Shown one piece after another: positions 48,587-57,963 of a stretch of DNA of 64,000 bases. The position numbers were made by a program, and so were the translations under genes. The notes under the pieces are model-generated. The model ran no database searches and was not told the DNA's origin. It saw nothing but the letters and a program-made list of their open reading frames with translations. Source of the stretch: Neobacillus nitrireducens (lineage in GTDB: Bacteria > Bacillota > Bacilli > Bacillales > Cytobacillaceae). The stretch spans positions 3,984,501 through 4,048,500 of the forward strand of contig NZ_CP133262.1 of NCBI RefSeq assembly GCF_030915405.1, in the 5' to 3' direction. Within the stretch, counting starts at the first letter, position 1. Every line of letters begins with the position of its first letter.

Positions 48587-50980
48587 TTGAAGAAGAAAAG
48601 CGGCTTAAAGGTTTTCTCAAGTGTCGCAGCTACTACTCTACTAGCAACGACATTATTTGCAGGCACATTTGCTGGGCCGAAAGTATCACCGGTATTGGCC
48701 AAACAAGTATCTGCGGCAGAATCTGCTCCATTTGACCTGAATATTATTGATCAGGACAGGCTGGCAAAAGCATTACAGGAAAGAGGTCTAATTTCTAAGA
48801 ATGCTAGTCAGTCAGAAGTAACAAAAGCAGTAAAAGCTTATATCCAAAAGAAGCAAGGTGAAAAGCCTGGCAAAACTGACAAAGCTCTGACTAAGGAACA
48901 AAAGGCTTTTGACAAAAAAGCAAAAGACTTCGTTACAAAGCAAAAGGACAAGCTTACACAACAAATTCAAAAAGGACACGAAAACTTTAAAAAAGGCAAG
49001 CCAACGGGCGCCGTAAAAGTGGATTCTGCTAAACAAGCAAACTATAACGGAGCTGTTCGTGAGGATAAAGTGCTTGTATTACTAGTAGAGTATTCAGATT
49101 TTAAACACAATAATATTGATCAAGAACCGGGTTATATGTTTGCAAACAACTTTAACAAAGAGCATTATGAAAAGATGCTATTTGGTGATGAAGATTTCAC
49201 CCTTTTCAATGGAGATAAAGTAAAGACCTTCAAACAATATTATGAAGAGCAGTCTGGTGGCAGCTATACTGTAGATGGTACAGTTACTGATTGGTTGACA
49301 GTACCAGGTACAGCAAAAGAGTATGGGGATGATAATCCAGAAGGTGGTCATGACAACCTAGCACCAAAGGGTCCTCGTAATCTTGTAGCTGATTCCTTAA
49401 AAGCTGCAGTTGCATCGGGACTTGATTTGTCTAATTTCGATGAATTTGACCAATATGATATGGACGGAGACGGCAATCAGAACGAGCCTGACGGATTGGT
49501 TGATCACTTGATGGTTCTTCATGCAGGTGTGGGTCAGGAAGCTGGTGGCGGAAAGCTTGGGGATGATGCGATCTGGTCTCACCGCTGGGATTTAGGTGGA
49601 GTATACGCGATTCCTAATACTACTGCAAAGGTAGATTATTGGGGCGGCAAGATGGGGGCATTTGACTACACAATCGAACCAGAAGATGGTGCAGTCGGTG
49701 TTTTTGCGCACGAATTTGGCCACGACTTAGGTGCTCCAGATGAGTATGATACACAATATTCAGGTCATGGTGATACGGTTGAACAATGGTCGATCATGAG
49801 TGGAGGCAGCTGGAGTGGACATATTGCTGGTACCCAGCCGCCAAGCTTCTCACCACAAGTAAAAGAATTTTACCAGAAAACAATCGGCGGTAACTGGGCA
49901 AATATTACCGAAGTAAGCTATGAAGATATCGATAAAAATGGCCTTGCAGCTGTTGTTGACCAAAGTGTTACAAAATCTAAGAACCCTGGTATCGTTAAGG
50001 TAAACCTTCCTGAAAAGAAAGTCCCTGGTATTGCTCCAGCATTTGGTGCAAAGTACTATTACAGTACGAAAGGTGATAGCCTTGATACGGTACTAGAAAC
50101 ACCAGTGTTTGACTTAACAGGTGCTACCTCAGCTAAGTTCGATTACAAACAATGGTATGAAGTTGAAACTGACTATGACTACCTATATGTAGATGCATAT
50201 GTTGAAGGGGTTGAAAAACCAGTATCACTTGACGTTATTGGTGATGAGAACACTGCAGGTGGTTTGGAAACATCACAAGGCAAGTGGTTAGATAAGTCCC
50301 TTGACTTAAGCCAATTTGCAGGCAAAAAAGTGAAACTTGTTTTTGAATATGTAACTGATGGCGGACTAGCTCCAAATGGTTTCGCTATGGATAACCTGCA
50401 ATTAACAGTAGATGGCAACGTGACATTCTCTGATGATGCAGAAGGAACGGCGAAAGTTACATTAAACGGTTTCGAAGTATCTGACGGCTGGATTAAAAAA
50501 CCACATTACTATTACCTAGAGTGGAGAAACTATGCTGGCTCTGATACAGCCTTGCAATTCTCTCGCGGTGTTAAGTATAATACTGGTTTAGTAGTTTGGT
50601 ATGCTGATGATACGTTTACAGATAACTGGACAGGAATTCACCCAGGTGAAGGCTTCCTAAGCGTAGTCGATGCGCATCCTGAAGCGATCATTGGTACATT
50701 AAAAGGCCAGCCATCTATCAATCAAAGTGTAAGATATCAGGTTGCTGATGCAGCGTTCTCATTAGATAAGGCACCTGCATGGTATATTGATTCACCGTCT
50801 CGTGGAATCTATGATTATAAAGGCCTACCAGGCGTAACTGAATTTGATTCTACAAAGACATACATTAACACAGTAATCCCTGATGCCGGGGTTAAAGTTC
50901 CAGCTCAGTACCCACTTAAGTTCCAAGTTATCGGAGAAGCGAAAGACAACTCCGCTGGTGCCGTTTGGATCCATAAGTAA
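48587..50980 (+). CDS. inhA: Immune inhibitor A-type M6 metalloprotease
   Basis: A 797-residue secreted protease. Signal peptide (about 1-40, ending V-S-A-A-E), a lysine-rich propeptide region, then the M6 catalytic domain with the zinc motif [13 protein letters not shown] near residue 375. C-terminal beta-rich domains carry the MAM/VEG-like segment found in Bacillus InhA. InhA proteins degrade host antimicrobial peptides and matrix proteins, and the bacterium's own secreted proteins. The start is TTG after AGGGGG. The D-M-D-G-D-G-N-Q-N motif is a likely calcium site. Confidence 0.93.
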   Translation: MKKKSGLKVFSSVAATTLLATTLFAGTFAGPKVSPVLAKQVSAAESAPFDLNIIDQDRLAKALQERGLISKNASQSEVTKAVKAYIQKKQGEKPGKTDKALTKEQKAFDKKAKDFVTKQKDKLTQQIQKGHENFKKGKPTGAVKVDSAKQANYNGAVREDKVLVLLVEYSDFKHNNIDQEPGYMFANNFNKEHYEKMLFGDEDFTLFNGDKVKTFKQYYEEQSGGSYTVDGTVTDWLTVPGTAKEYGDDNPEGGHDNLAPKGPRNLVADSLKAAVASGLDLSNFDEFDQYDMDGDGNQNEPDGLVDHLMVLHAGVGQEAGGGKLGDDAIWSHRWDLGGVYAIPNTTAKVDYWGGKMGAFDYTIEPEDGAVGVFAHEFGHDLGAPDEYDTQYSGHGDTVEQWSIMSGGSWSGHIAGTQPPSFSPQVKEFYQKTIGGNWANITEVSYEDIDKNGLAAVVDQSVTKSKNPGIVKVNLPEKKVPGIAPAFGAKYYYSTKGDSLDTVLETPVFDLTGATSAKFDYKQWYEVETDYDYLYVDAYVEGVEKPVSLDVIGDENTAGGLETSQGKWLDKSLDLSQFAGKKVKLVFEYVTDGGLAPNGFAMDNLQLTVDGNVTFSDDAEGTAKVTLNGFEVSDGWIKKPHYYYLEWRNYAGSDTALQFSRGVKYNTGLVVWYADDTFTDNWTGIHPGEGFLSVVDAHPEAIIGTLKGQPSINQSVRYQVADAAFSLDKAPAWYIDSPSRGIYDYKGLPGVTEFDSTKTYINTVIPDAGVKVPAQYPLKFQVIGEAKDNSAGAVWIHK

Positions 50981-50998
50981 AATATGATTTATAAATAA

Positions 50999-51041
50999 AA
51001 AGGGAAAGACACTGTGTAAGTCTGGTGTCTTTCCCTTTTTT
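50999..51041. terminator. Bidirectional terminator between inhA and kinase gene
   Basis: Stem AAAGGGAAAGACAC / GTGTCTTTCCCTTT flanked by A- and T-runs, between convergent genes. Confidence 0.92.
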
Positions 51042-51046
51042 GCGGA

Positions 51047-52408
51047 TTACAAAATGATCTCAAATTCTGTCCCATGATTCGGGCTGCTTTTTACCGTAAT
51101 TGTCCCTCCGTGGGCCTCAACCAATTGTTTCACAATTGCCAGCCCCAGCCCTGTTCCACCGAGCGCCCGAGTTCTGGATTTATCAACACGGTAAAATCGT
51201 TCAAATACTCGTGGTAAATCCTCTTCCGGAATGCCCTTTCCTTCATCTTTTAACGAAATGCGAATCCTTTCGTTTACCAAAGCTACATCGATGAAAATTC
51301 GTGTGTTTTGTTCTGAATATTTCCGGGCATTATCAATTAAATTTAGAATTACTTGTTCAAAACGGACCGGGTCAATTTGAGCGTATAGATTATCCGGACA
51401 CTCAAGATGGAGTGACATACGATTCTCCTGAAGAGCGGGTGAAACTTTTTCAATCATCATTTCAAAATAAGGTAATAAATGAATCTCCTCTTTTTCAATT
51501 GAGAAAGTATTTTCATCCATTTTTGCGAGATTAAATAATTCCTTCACAAGTGTCGCCAGCTTACCGGTTTCTTCAACAATAATTCCTAAATATTTATCCC
51601 TGTCCTCACTGTTTGTTTCCTGACGGCGGGCAATGTCAGCATAGCCCTTAATATAAGTCAGCGGCGTGCGGAGTTCATGAGAGATGCTTGCTAGAAACTC
51701 ATCCCGATCATTTTTCAAAATTTCCAAATCGCTTGCTAACACCTTAATGGATTCTCCGAGCTCACCGATTTCGTCTGTGCCAAGCTTTGGCAAGGATACA
51801 GTGAAATCCCCCTTGCTGATTCGTTTCGTTGCTTCACTCATTTGAATAAGCGGGTGCGTGACAAACCTTGTCAAAAAGACAATAATAATAATCATAAACA
51901 GAACAGAAAGTAGACCGGCAATCAGGAAATGCTGGTTAAGTCCTGAAATCAACTCTTTAATTTTTTGTGTAGTTTGGAACATATAGACATAACCTGTAAT
52001 TTTCTTATCAACAGTTACTGGACTGACGGAGGCGATATAGGGAGCATTTTTCCAGTCATCTTCTAAGATTAATCCCTCATGTGGAATATTTTTTGGGACT
52101 GCTTTTATGATTTTTTTCATTTCATCTGTCACCTTATTGGATGACATAAAAATCGTTCCATCTGGCTTGGTTAAGATGACTTGCATATCCGTACTTGCTT
52201 CCATCATCGCGATGTGTCTGATCGTATCATTATGGAAAGAAGCTTCAAGGATCTCGCTGTGATTATTCCCACGTGTCTGAAGCGAAAATAGCTCTTCATG
52301 AACTCTGGAATGAATGATATTATTATGCAAGAAAAACATCGAAATACATTCTAAGATAAATATTGCCATAAAAAATAGTCCAGCTATTTTAACAGATATT
52401 TTATTCAT
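51047..52408 (-). CDS. Sensor histidine kinase, without adjacent regulator
   Basis: A 453-residue kinase: membrane helix (about 7-28), extracytoplasmic sensor region (about 30-165), second helix, HAMP (about 190-245), H-box S-H-E-L-R-T-P-L-T-Y near residue 255, and ATPase motifs N-L-I-D-N-A, D-E-G-K-G-I and G-G-T-G-L-G-L-A-I-V. I start at the ATG at 52408 (MNKISVKIAG); a GTG at 52420 is possible but only four bases from its ribosome-binding site. The nearest response regulator is divergent and already followed by its own kinase, so the partner is unclear. Confidence 0.88.
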   Translation of the reverse strand: MNKISVKIAGLFFMAIFILECISMFFLHNNIIHSRVHEELFSLQTRGNNHSEILEASFHNDTIRHIAMMEASTDMQVILTKPDGTIFMSSNKVTDEMKKIIKAVPKNIPHEGLILEDDWKNAPYIASVSPVTVDKKITGYVYMFQTTQKIKELISGLNQHFLIAGLLSVLFMIIIIVFLTRFVTHPLIQMSEATKRISKGDFTVSLPKLGTDEIGELGESIKVLASDLEILKNDRDEFLASISHELRTPLTYIKGYADIARRQETNSEDRDKYLGIIVEETGKLATLVKELFNLAKMDENTFSIEKEEIHLLPYFEMMIEKVSPALQENRMSLHLECPDNLYAQIDPVRFEQVILNLIDNARKYSEQNTRIFIDVALVNERIRISLKDEGKGIPEEDLPRVFERFYRVDKSRTRALGGTGLGLAIVKQLVEAHGGTITVKSSPNHGTEFEIIL

Positions 52409-52493
52409 ATCAATATACACCTCACTCCTTTAAGCATACATTATAGTTTGCCGCAGGAGTGCCTCATTTTGTATCAATTTTTTTAAAAAAGTG

Positions 52494-52506
52494 GGTGCCT
52501 GACACC
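52494..52506. repeat. 13-bp dispersed motif GGTGCCTGACACC
   Basis: Exact inverse of the copies at 21723 and 22568 and same orientation as 15386. Confidence 0.7.
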
Positions 52507-52516
52507 TTTTCTTCCC

Positions 52517-52549
52517 AAAAAAATAGGCGCCCCATCGACCGGGACGCCT
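52517..52549 (-). terminator. Minus-strand terminator in a divergent region
   Basis: On the minus strand AGGCGTCCCG / GGGGCGCCT is followed by ATTTTTTT. It lies between divergent genes where no minus-strand gene ends, so it may be a remnant, or stop antisense transcription. Confidence 0.55.
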
Positions 52550-52615
52550 GAACTATATAAAAAAGAGAGGTTAAATTTGGGATGAGTAAGATGGTTGGGT
52601 ACCAAATACTGCATC

Positions 52616-52664
52616 AATGAGGTAATAATAAAAACTTGGGAGTCCTTTTAGTTATTACCTCATT
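52616..52664. repeat. 13-bp perfect inverted repeat upstream of response regulator
   Basis: AATGAGGTAATAA (52616-52628) and TTATTACCTCATT (52652-52664) around a 23-base centre containing a T-run. It could be an operator pair or an RNA stem. The rest of the gap to 52788 shows only leader sequence. Confidence 0.55.
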
Positions 52665-52788
52665 CCTAACTACACTCACATCTTACCGAGAAAGATTGAA
52701 GATGTTATGAAGAACTTGTGGTGAATTTGTGAAGTTACAAACATCACAGACTTGAAATGATATAGTTATTGTGTGGGGAGTGGTAAAA

Positions 52789-53499
52789 ATGAAGATATTA
52801 TTAGTAGACGATGAACGTAGAATCATAGAAGTTCTTGAAGCCTATTTAGTACGAGAAGGCTATGAAATTCATAGCGCCGATAATGGAATCGATGCATTGA
52901 AAAAAGTAAAATCACTAAACCCTGACTTAATTATATTAGATTTAATGCTGCCTGACATTTCCGGTGAAGAAGTTTGCCGCCTAGTTCGTAAAGAATCAGA
53001 CGTACCCATTCTCATGCTGACCGCTAAGTCAGCTGAAGATGACCGCATCAATGGGATCGTTATGGGAGCTGATGATTATTTAACCAAGCCGTTCAGCCCG
53101 CGCGAAGTCGTTGTTCGCGTTCAAGCGATTTTAAGACGTGTGAAGAAGACGGAGAAAGTGGAACGACTTGAATTCAATCGCAAAAAGCTTGTCATCGACT
53201 TAATAAAAAAAGAAGTAACCGTTAACGGAGCTTACATTACCTTAACACCTATTGAATATAAGCTGTTAACCAATATGGCTGTGAATCCAGGCCGGGTTTA
53301 CAGCCGGATGGATCTGCTTGAAAAGATTCAGGATGAAGGCATGTATTATGAAGGCTATGAACGCAGTGTGGATACCCATATCAAAAATCTTCGAAAAAAA
53401 ATTGAGATGGATTCAAGGCAGCCGGATTTTATCGTGACAGTTTTCGGGATGGGCTACAAATTTGGAGGGGTATTAGATGCTGCAAACGCTCCGGTCTAA
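52789..53499 (+). CDS. OmpR-family response regulator
   Basis: A 236-residue regulator. The receiver domain (1-120) has the acidic pair in V-D-D-E, the phospho-acceptor in I-I-L-D-L-M-L-P near residue 52 and the K in T-K-P-F-S. The winged-helix DNA-binding domain (about 135-232) has L-T-P-I-E-Y-K-L-L and R-S-V-D-T-H-I-K-N-L-R-K-K-I. I start at the ATG at 52789 (MKILLVDDE), after GGGGAGTGG. It overlaps the kinase gene by 23 bases, so the two are translated together. Confidence 0.94.
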   Translation: MKILLVDDERRIIEVLEAYLVREGYEIHSADNGIDALKKVKSLNPDLIILDLMLPDISGEEVCRLVRKESDVPILMLTAKSAEDDRINGIVMGADDYLTKPFSPREVVVRVQAILRRVKKTEKVERLEFNRKKLVIDLIKKEVTVNGAYITLTPIEYKLLTNMAVNPGRVYSRMDLLEKIQDEGMYYEGYERSVDTHIKNLRKKIEMDSRQPDFIVTVFGMGYKFGGVLDAANAPV

Positions 53500-54850
53500 A
53501 ATACTCTTCTATTTAATACTTATCTCGATGATTGCCATTATCATTGTCAGCTTTTTTATCCAGTATGGGTTTGAAGAAAGTTTTAGCAGCTATTTAGATC
53601 ACAATCGGGAAAAAAAGATTGATCGAATTATCACCGAAATTGAAAAGGATTATCAACTAAATGGTCATTTTACCAGTGACCCGGTATTTGGCCTATTGCA
53701 CGAACATGCAATGACCGAGCAGCTTTATTTTCAATTGTATGATCGCTTCGGTCAATTGCAAATGGATTCCTCAAATATCCGGGGCTTATTAAATAGCTTT
53801 GGATTATCTGAACCTGCTCCAAACGGGGAAGAATGGCATTCCCAGACCTATACTCTGAGAGTCGATAATCAGGTCATTGGAAAACTTGTTGCCATTTATC
53901 CGAAGGGCTTAATTGATGATGAATATACGTTTATCCAAACGATTCAATTGTACATTTATGCTGCCGTTTGTTTGACGATCGTGCTGGCAATTGTTTTCAG
54001 TATGCTTTTTTCGAAAAAGCTCACCTCCAGCTTACAGAAGCTATCTTTTGCGGCAAATGAGCTGCAGAATCATAATCTTGACATTCGCATCCCTTTATCA
54101 GGATTGCCAACGGAGGTTAAGGACATTGCCATCTCCTTTAATAACCTCGCGGTGTCGTTAGCCAAGGAAGAAAACCTAAGAAAGCATTTTACGGGCGATT
54201 TGGCTCATGAGCTCCGCACGCCGCTTGCGACACTCCGAAGTCAGATTGAAGCGTTTCAGGACGGAATTTGGGAGCCAACTCCGCAGCGATTGCAGACCAC
54301 ACATGAAGAGTTAATGAGGTTAGTCAGGTTAGTTAATGAATTAGAAAAGCTTCTCGCAGCTGAAAATCCACAGATTCGACTTGAAAAAATTGAATTAGAT
54401 GCAGGAAGTGTACTGGCTGCTTTATTTGAGATGTTTCTACCATTGTTTAAAGAGAAGGGGGTTCAGCTCCAGATTGAAGAACCAGCTCAGGATGAACTGT
54501 TTGAGGCTGATAAGGATCGCTTGATGCAAATCCTTTCGAACATCCTTAATAATGCCCTAAAGTATACACCAGTTGGAAAAAATGTCACCATTTCTGTAGA
54601 AACCAATATGGACGGCTATGTTGGCTTCAAGATTCAAGACGAAGGCTCAGGAATGGCAGAGGACGATATCCCTCATATATTTGAACGCTTTTATCGCGGC
54701 GATAAATCAAGAGACCGCAAAACGGGGGGAGTCGGGATTGGCCTCTCGATTGTAAAAGCTTTAATGGATGCGCATAAGGGCGTCATTAAAGTGAAAAGCA
54801 AGTTAAATAAAGGTACGAACGTGACCTTGTGGTTTCCGAAGGAAGATTAA
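53477..54850 (+). CDS. Sensor histidine kinase, partner of the preceding regulator
   Basis: A 457-residue kinase: two membrane helices (about 9-30 and 155-178) around an extracytoplasmic sensor domain, HAMP (about 180-235), H-box A-H-E-L-R-T-P-L-A-T near residue 245, N-box I-L-N-N-A-L-K-Y-T and G-boxes D-E-G-S-G-M and G-G-V-G-I-G-L-S-I-V. The ATG lies within the regulator gene after GGAGGGG. The signal sensed is unknown. Confidence 0.93.
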   Translation: MLQTLRSKILFYLILISMIAIIIVSFFIQYGFEESFSSYLDHNREKKIDRIITEIEKDYQLNGHFTSDPVFGLLHEHAMTEQLYFQLYDRFGQLQMDSSNIRGLLNSFGLSEPAPNGEEWHSQTYTLRVDNQVIGKLVAIYPKGLIDDEYTFIQTIQLYIYAAVCLTIVLAIVFSMLFSKKLTSSLQKLSFAANELQNHNLDIRIPLSGLPTEVKDIAISFNNLAVSLAKEENLRKHFTGDLAHELRTPLATLRSQIEAFQDGIWEPTPQRLQTTHEELMRLVRLVNELEKLLAAENPQIRLEKIELDAGSVLAALFEMFLPLFKEKGVQLQIEEPAQDELFEADKDRLMQILSNILNNALKYTPVGKNVTISVETNMDGYVGFKIQDEGSGMAEDDIPHIFERFYRGDKSRDRKTGGVGIGLSIVKALMDAHKGVIKVKSKLNKGTNVTLWFPKED

Positions 54851-54923
54851 CCATGAATATGAATAACACAACAGCAGGCTGTACAGGAAGTAGTGGCCAA
54901 GAAAAGTAAAATAGAGGTCATAC

Positions 54924-54968
54924 TAAAAAATGGCATCTTCCTACAATGGAGGATGCCATTTTTTTTTA
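54924..54968. terminator. Bidirectional terminator
   Basis: Stem AAAATGGCATC-TCC / GGA-GATGCCATTTT flanked by A- and T-runs, between convergent genes. Confidence 0.92.
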
Positions 54969-54971
54969 AAA

Positions 54972-55418
54972 CTATTTTGATTCAGTTGCGAAATTTCCCA
55001 TTGAAATGGAGAGCCGATTCCAACTATTAATTTGATTAATTAAAATAACAAGATCTACATAGTCCTTTTCACTAAAATGTGTGCGCACTCGATTATAAAG
55101 TTCATCAGGTACATGTTTAGTTGGAACTAACGTCACATGTTCAGTTAATTCTAATGCCAATTTTTCAGCGTCTGTATAGAAATCACAATCACTCCATGCG
55201 CTGACGCAGTATAAACGCTGTTCCGTTTCACCCATTTTTCGTGCATCAGAGGTATGCATATTAATACAAAAAGCACAGCCATTAATTTGAGAAGCACGGA
55301 TTTTAACTAGTTCACGGAGTTTACGGTCGATTCCCGTAGATTTAGTATACTTCTCCATTTCCATCATAATGTTAAGTGCTTCAGGTGCTACCTCAAGATA
55401 ATTAATTCGTTGTTCCAT
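54972..55418 (-). CDS. AhpD-like carboxymuconolactone decarboxylase family protein
   Basis: A 148-residue helical protein with the AhpD-core motif C-A-F-C-I-N-M-H near residue 49, whose two cysteines are redox-active in AhpD. The pattern E-x-x-x-x-R-x-x-x-S-Q-x-N-G-C fits the family. It probably acts as a peroxidase or alkyl hydroperoxide reductase helper in the cytoplasm; the reductant is unknown. GGGGG lies just upstream of the ATG. It is a single-gene unit. Confidence 0.87.
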   Translation of the reverse strand: MEQRINYLEVAPEALNIMMEMEKYTKSTGIDRKLRELVKIRASQINGCAFCINMHTSDARKMGETEQRLYCVSAWSDCDFYTDAEKLALELTEHVTLVPTKHVPDELYNRVRTHFSEKDYVDLVILINQINSWNRLSISMGNFATESK

Positions 55419-55587
55419 TTTGATTCCCCCTAAAATATAGTCAACTTTTATAATATCCTAAAACAGGAACATATATTCCTATGATATGCTCCATTTTAAA
55501 TTAAAGCAAGTTTAGACTGATCTTTCCTGTTAATAATAATCCATTATTTGAGTCAACAAAAAAACAGCTCCAAAACGGAACTGTTAT

Positions 55588-56331
55588 TTAGCGGGCTACA
55601 GGATAAAACTTCTTCCACTCATTTAGGAAGGAAGCGGTGGAAGAAGTCGGATGTTCGAGCACTCGTGGGGTGGGTCCGACTTGTTTTATTTCACCGTTTA
55701 CGATGATGGCAAGCCTCGTCGTTAGGTAATGGATCTCCATCAAATCATGGCTGACAAACACGGTCGTTGTTTGAGCCTCTTCGATAATACCTTTGAAATC
55801 TTCCATTAACCTTATTTTTGTAGGGAAATCTAAAGCAGAAAAGGGTTCATCTAAAAACAGAATCTCAGGCTCGACAATCATTGCTCGTGCTAAGTTGACC
55901 CGTTGTGCCTCGCCGCCAGATAGATAAAGCGCATTTTTTTTCGCTAGATGACTGACCGCAAACAATTCCATCCATTGTTCTACTTTTTCCTTGATGGTCG
56001 ATTTGGGGACTTTTCTTAAGGTTAAACCAATCGCAATATTATCAAAAACGGTTCCATCTAACAGTAAGGATTGCTGAAGAGCAATGGAGAACTTCCTTCG
56101 CAACTCAAGCGGTGCATTTCCGTTGGGAATCGCCTGCCCGCGGTAAAGAACTTCACCACTCGTTTGCTGGTCAAGAAATGCCAGCACCTTGAGGAGCGTA
56201 CTTTTTCCTGCACCATTGGGTCCCATGATGCCGAGAAATTCACCCGTCTCTATCTGAAATTCAGGAATATCGAGAATCATTTTATGCTGTACTTGATAGG
56301 TTAACTTTTTTAACTCCAGTAACGGGCTCAT
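55588..56331 (-). CDS. tupC: Tungstate-type ABC transporter ATPase
   Basis: A 247-residue ABC ATPase: Walker A G-P-N-G-A-G-K-S-T near residue 38, Q-loop A-L-Q-Q-S-L-L, signature L-S-G-G-E-A-Q-R near 138, Walker B I-L-F-L-D-E-P, H-loop V-S-H-D. It overlaps the permease gene by 4 bases and is the last gene of the tup operon. It energises oxyanion uptake with TupA and TupB. Tungstate is preferred over molybdate because of TupA. Confidence 0.88.
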   Translation of the reverse strand: MSPLLELKKLTYQVQHKMILDIPEFQIETGEFLGIMGPNGAGKSTLLKVLAFLDQQTSGEVLYRGQAIPNGNAPLELRRKFSIALQQSLLLDGTVFDNIAIGLTLRKVPKSTIKEKVEQWMELFAVSHLAKKNALYLSGGEAQRVNLARAMIVEPEILFLDEPFSALDFPTKIRLMEDFKGIIEEAQTTTVFVSHDLMEIHYLTTRLAIIVNGEIKQVGPTPRVLEHPTSSTASFLNEWKKFYPVAR

Positions 56332-57026
56332 GATATTCGCTTCCTTTGCTGTAAAAATGTTAACGCTGCAGTAATTAACAGGGCAACCGATAATAATATG
56401 AACGAGAGTGCTATGGCAATATCAAAATTCCCTTTTGAAACTTCCATCACAATCGTCGTCGTTAAGATACGCGTGTCACCTTGGATATTGCCGCCGACCA
56501 TCATCGCGGCACCTACTTCAGCTATGACCCGGCCAAACCCAGCCATGATTGCCGCTAAAATAGCAATTTTCAATTGCTTGATAAGTATCCATAATGTCTG
56601 CAGCTTCGTTGCACCAAGGGCTTTTATTTGTAAAAGCATTTTTTCACTAATTTGCTGAAAAGCCGAGCAGGTTAGACTCGTGACGATCGGTAAACTGACT
56701 AATATTTGGGCCATGACAATCGCTGTGGGTGAATAAAGAAGGGTTAGCCCTCCTAAAGGACCAGAGCGCCATAATAGCATCGTAATCCAAAGTCCGGCAA
56801 CGACAGGAGGCAGCCCTAAACCAATATTGATGAACATTAGAAGAAGTCTACGGCCTTTGAATCTAGTTAATCCAAGAATAATTCCCAGCGGCAATCCTAT
56901 CAGGGTGCTTATTAAAATGGAAATAAGACACACTTTAAGAGTGAGCCAAGTAATCGCAAATACTTCTTGATCACCAGAAAGGATCATGTCTATTGCTTTT
57001 TTAAGTCCATCAATGAGTAGGTCCAT
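56328..57026 (-). CDS. tupB: Tungstate-type ABC transporter permease
   Basis: A 232-residue permease with about five or six membrane helices. The coupling loop is I-K-A-L-G-A-T-K-L-Q-T-L-W-I-L-I-K-Q near residue 140, and G-F-G-R-V-I-A-E-V-G-A-A-M-M-V-G-G-N-I is characteristic of TupB. It forms the channel for oxyanion import. It precedes tupC with a 4-base overlap and follows tupA after a 70-bp gap containing a hairpin. Confidence 0.9.
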   Translation of the reverse strand: MDLLIDGLKKAIDMILSGDQEVFAITWLTLKVCLISILISTLIGLPLGIILGLTRFKGRRLLLMFINIGLGLPPVVAGLWITMLLWRSGPLGGLTLLYSPTAIVMAQILVSLPIVTSLTCSAFQQISEKMLLQIKALGATKLQTLWILIKQLKIAILAAIMAGFGRVIAEVGAAMMVGGNIQGDTRILTTTIVMEVSKGNFDIAIALSFILLSVALLITAALTFLQQRKRIS

Positions 57027-57067
57027 CTCCAGTGCCTCCAGGATTTTCTATAGGTGTATAAACAGAA

Positions 57068-57091
57068 GGACCCTTAAATAAGGGCCTCCTA
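57068..57091 (-). terminator. Hairpin between tupA and tupB
   Basis: On the minus strand AGGAGGCCCTT / AAGGGTCCTT, loop ATTT, with no T-run directly after. It probably protects or attenuates, leaving more binding protein than permease. Confidence 0.5.
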
Positions 57092-57096
57092 GTCAA

Positions 57097-57963
57097 CTAT
57101 TCTGTATATTTTTTAAATAATGATTGACCATATTCTTTCTTACCGAATTCTTCAATCACATCTTGTGTTTTTGGATCTACCATAAATTCTACAAATTTTT
57201 CTGCATCTTTGCTATTAATTTTATCATGTTTTTCAGGATTTACTTGCATTACATGATAGATATTCATTAAATCTTTGCCGCCTTCAACGACGATTTGAAG
57301 GGTGCCTAAATTTTTCTCTTGTGCCAGCCATGTAGCTCGGTCTGTTAAGACATAACCTTTTTTCTCAGCAGCTACTTGTAACGTTTGACCCATGCCTTGT
57401 CCTGTTGAAACGTACCAATCACCTGCTGGCTTAATGTTATCCATTTCCCAGATTCCCAGTTCCTTTTTATTTGTACCTGAATCGTCCCCACGAGAAACAA
57501 AAGTAGCCTTTGAATCTGCTAATTTTTTGAAAGCAGCCATAATGTCATCGCCGCTAACACCAGCCGGATTTTCCTTTGGTCCAACTAATATAAAATCATT
57601 GTACATTACGCGTTTGTAGTTAATCCCATCACCTGCATCAACCACTGCTTTTTCAGCTGCCGGAGCATGAACCAGTAGGGCATCAGCTTCCCCTTTTGTA
57701 CCCATTTCTAATGCTTGGCCGGTACCTACAGCAATCGTTTTTACCTTGACGTTATTTTCTTTTTCAAACATTGGAATAATAACATCTAATAAGCCGCTGT
57801 CCTGGGTACTTGTTGTAGTTGCTAGGATCATTTCAGTTGGTGCTGCTTTAGGTTCTTCCTTTTTCACTTTTTCTGCTGAATCTTTTGTGCCGGCATTTCC
57901 GCACGCTGCTAAAACTAACAGCATCATCGCAAATAAGAATGCAAAATAACGATTTTTTAACAT
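57097..57963 (-). CDS. tupA: Tungstate-binding lipoprotein
   Basis: A 288-residue lipoprotein: signal peptide with lipobox L-A-A-C (Cys21), then a type-2 binding domain beginning A-T-T-T-S-T-Q-D-S-G-L-L-D, the TupA oxyanion-binding signature, with S-R-G-D-D-S-G-T-N and T-D-R-A-T-W further on. It captures tungstate outside the membrane; proteins of this subgroup prefer tungstate over molybdate. Tungsten use could serve a tungsto-enzyme elsewhere in the genome. It overlaps the regulator gene by 7 bases. Confidence 0.9.
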   Translation of the reverse strand: MLKNRYFAFLFAMMLLVLAACGNAGTKDSAEKVKKEEPKAAPTEMILATTTSTQDSGLLDVIIPMFEKENNVKVKTIAVGTGQALEMGTKGEADALLVHAPAAEKAVVDAGDGINYKRVMYNDFILVGPKENPAGVSGDDIMAAFKKLADSKATFVSRGDDSGTNKKELGIWEMDNIKPAGDWYVSTGQGMGQTLQVAAEKKGYVLTDRATWLAQEKNLGTLQIVVEGGKDLMNIYHVMQVNPEKHDKINSKDAEKFVEFMVDPKTQDVIEEFGKKEYGQSLFKKYTE

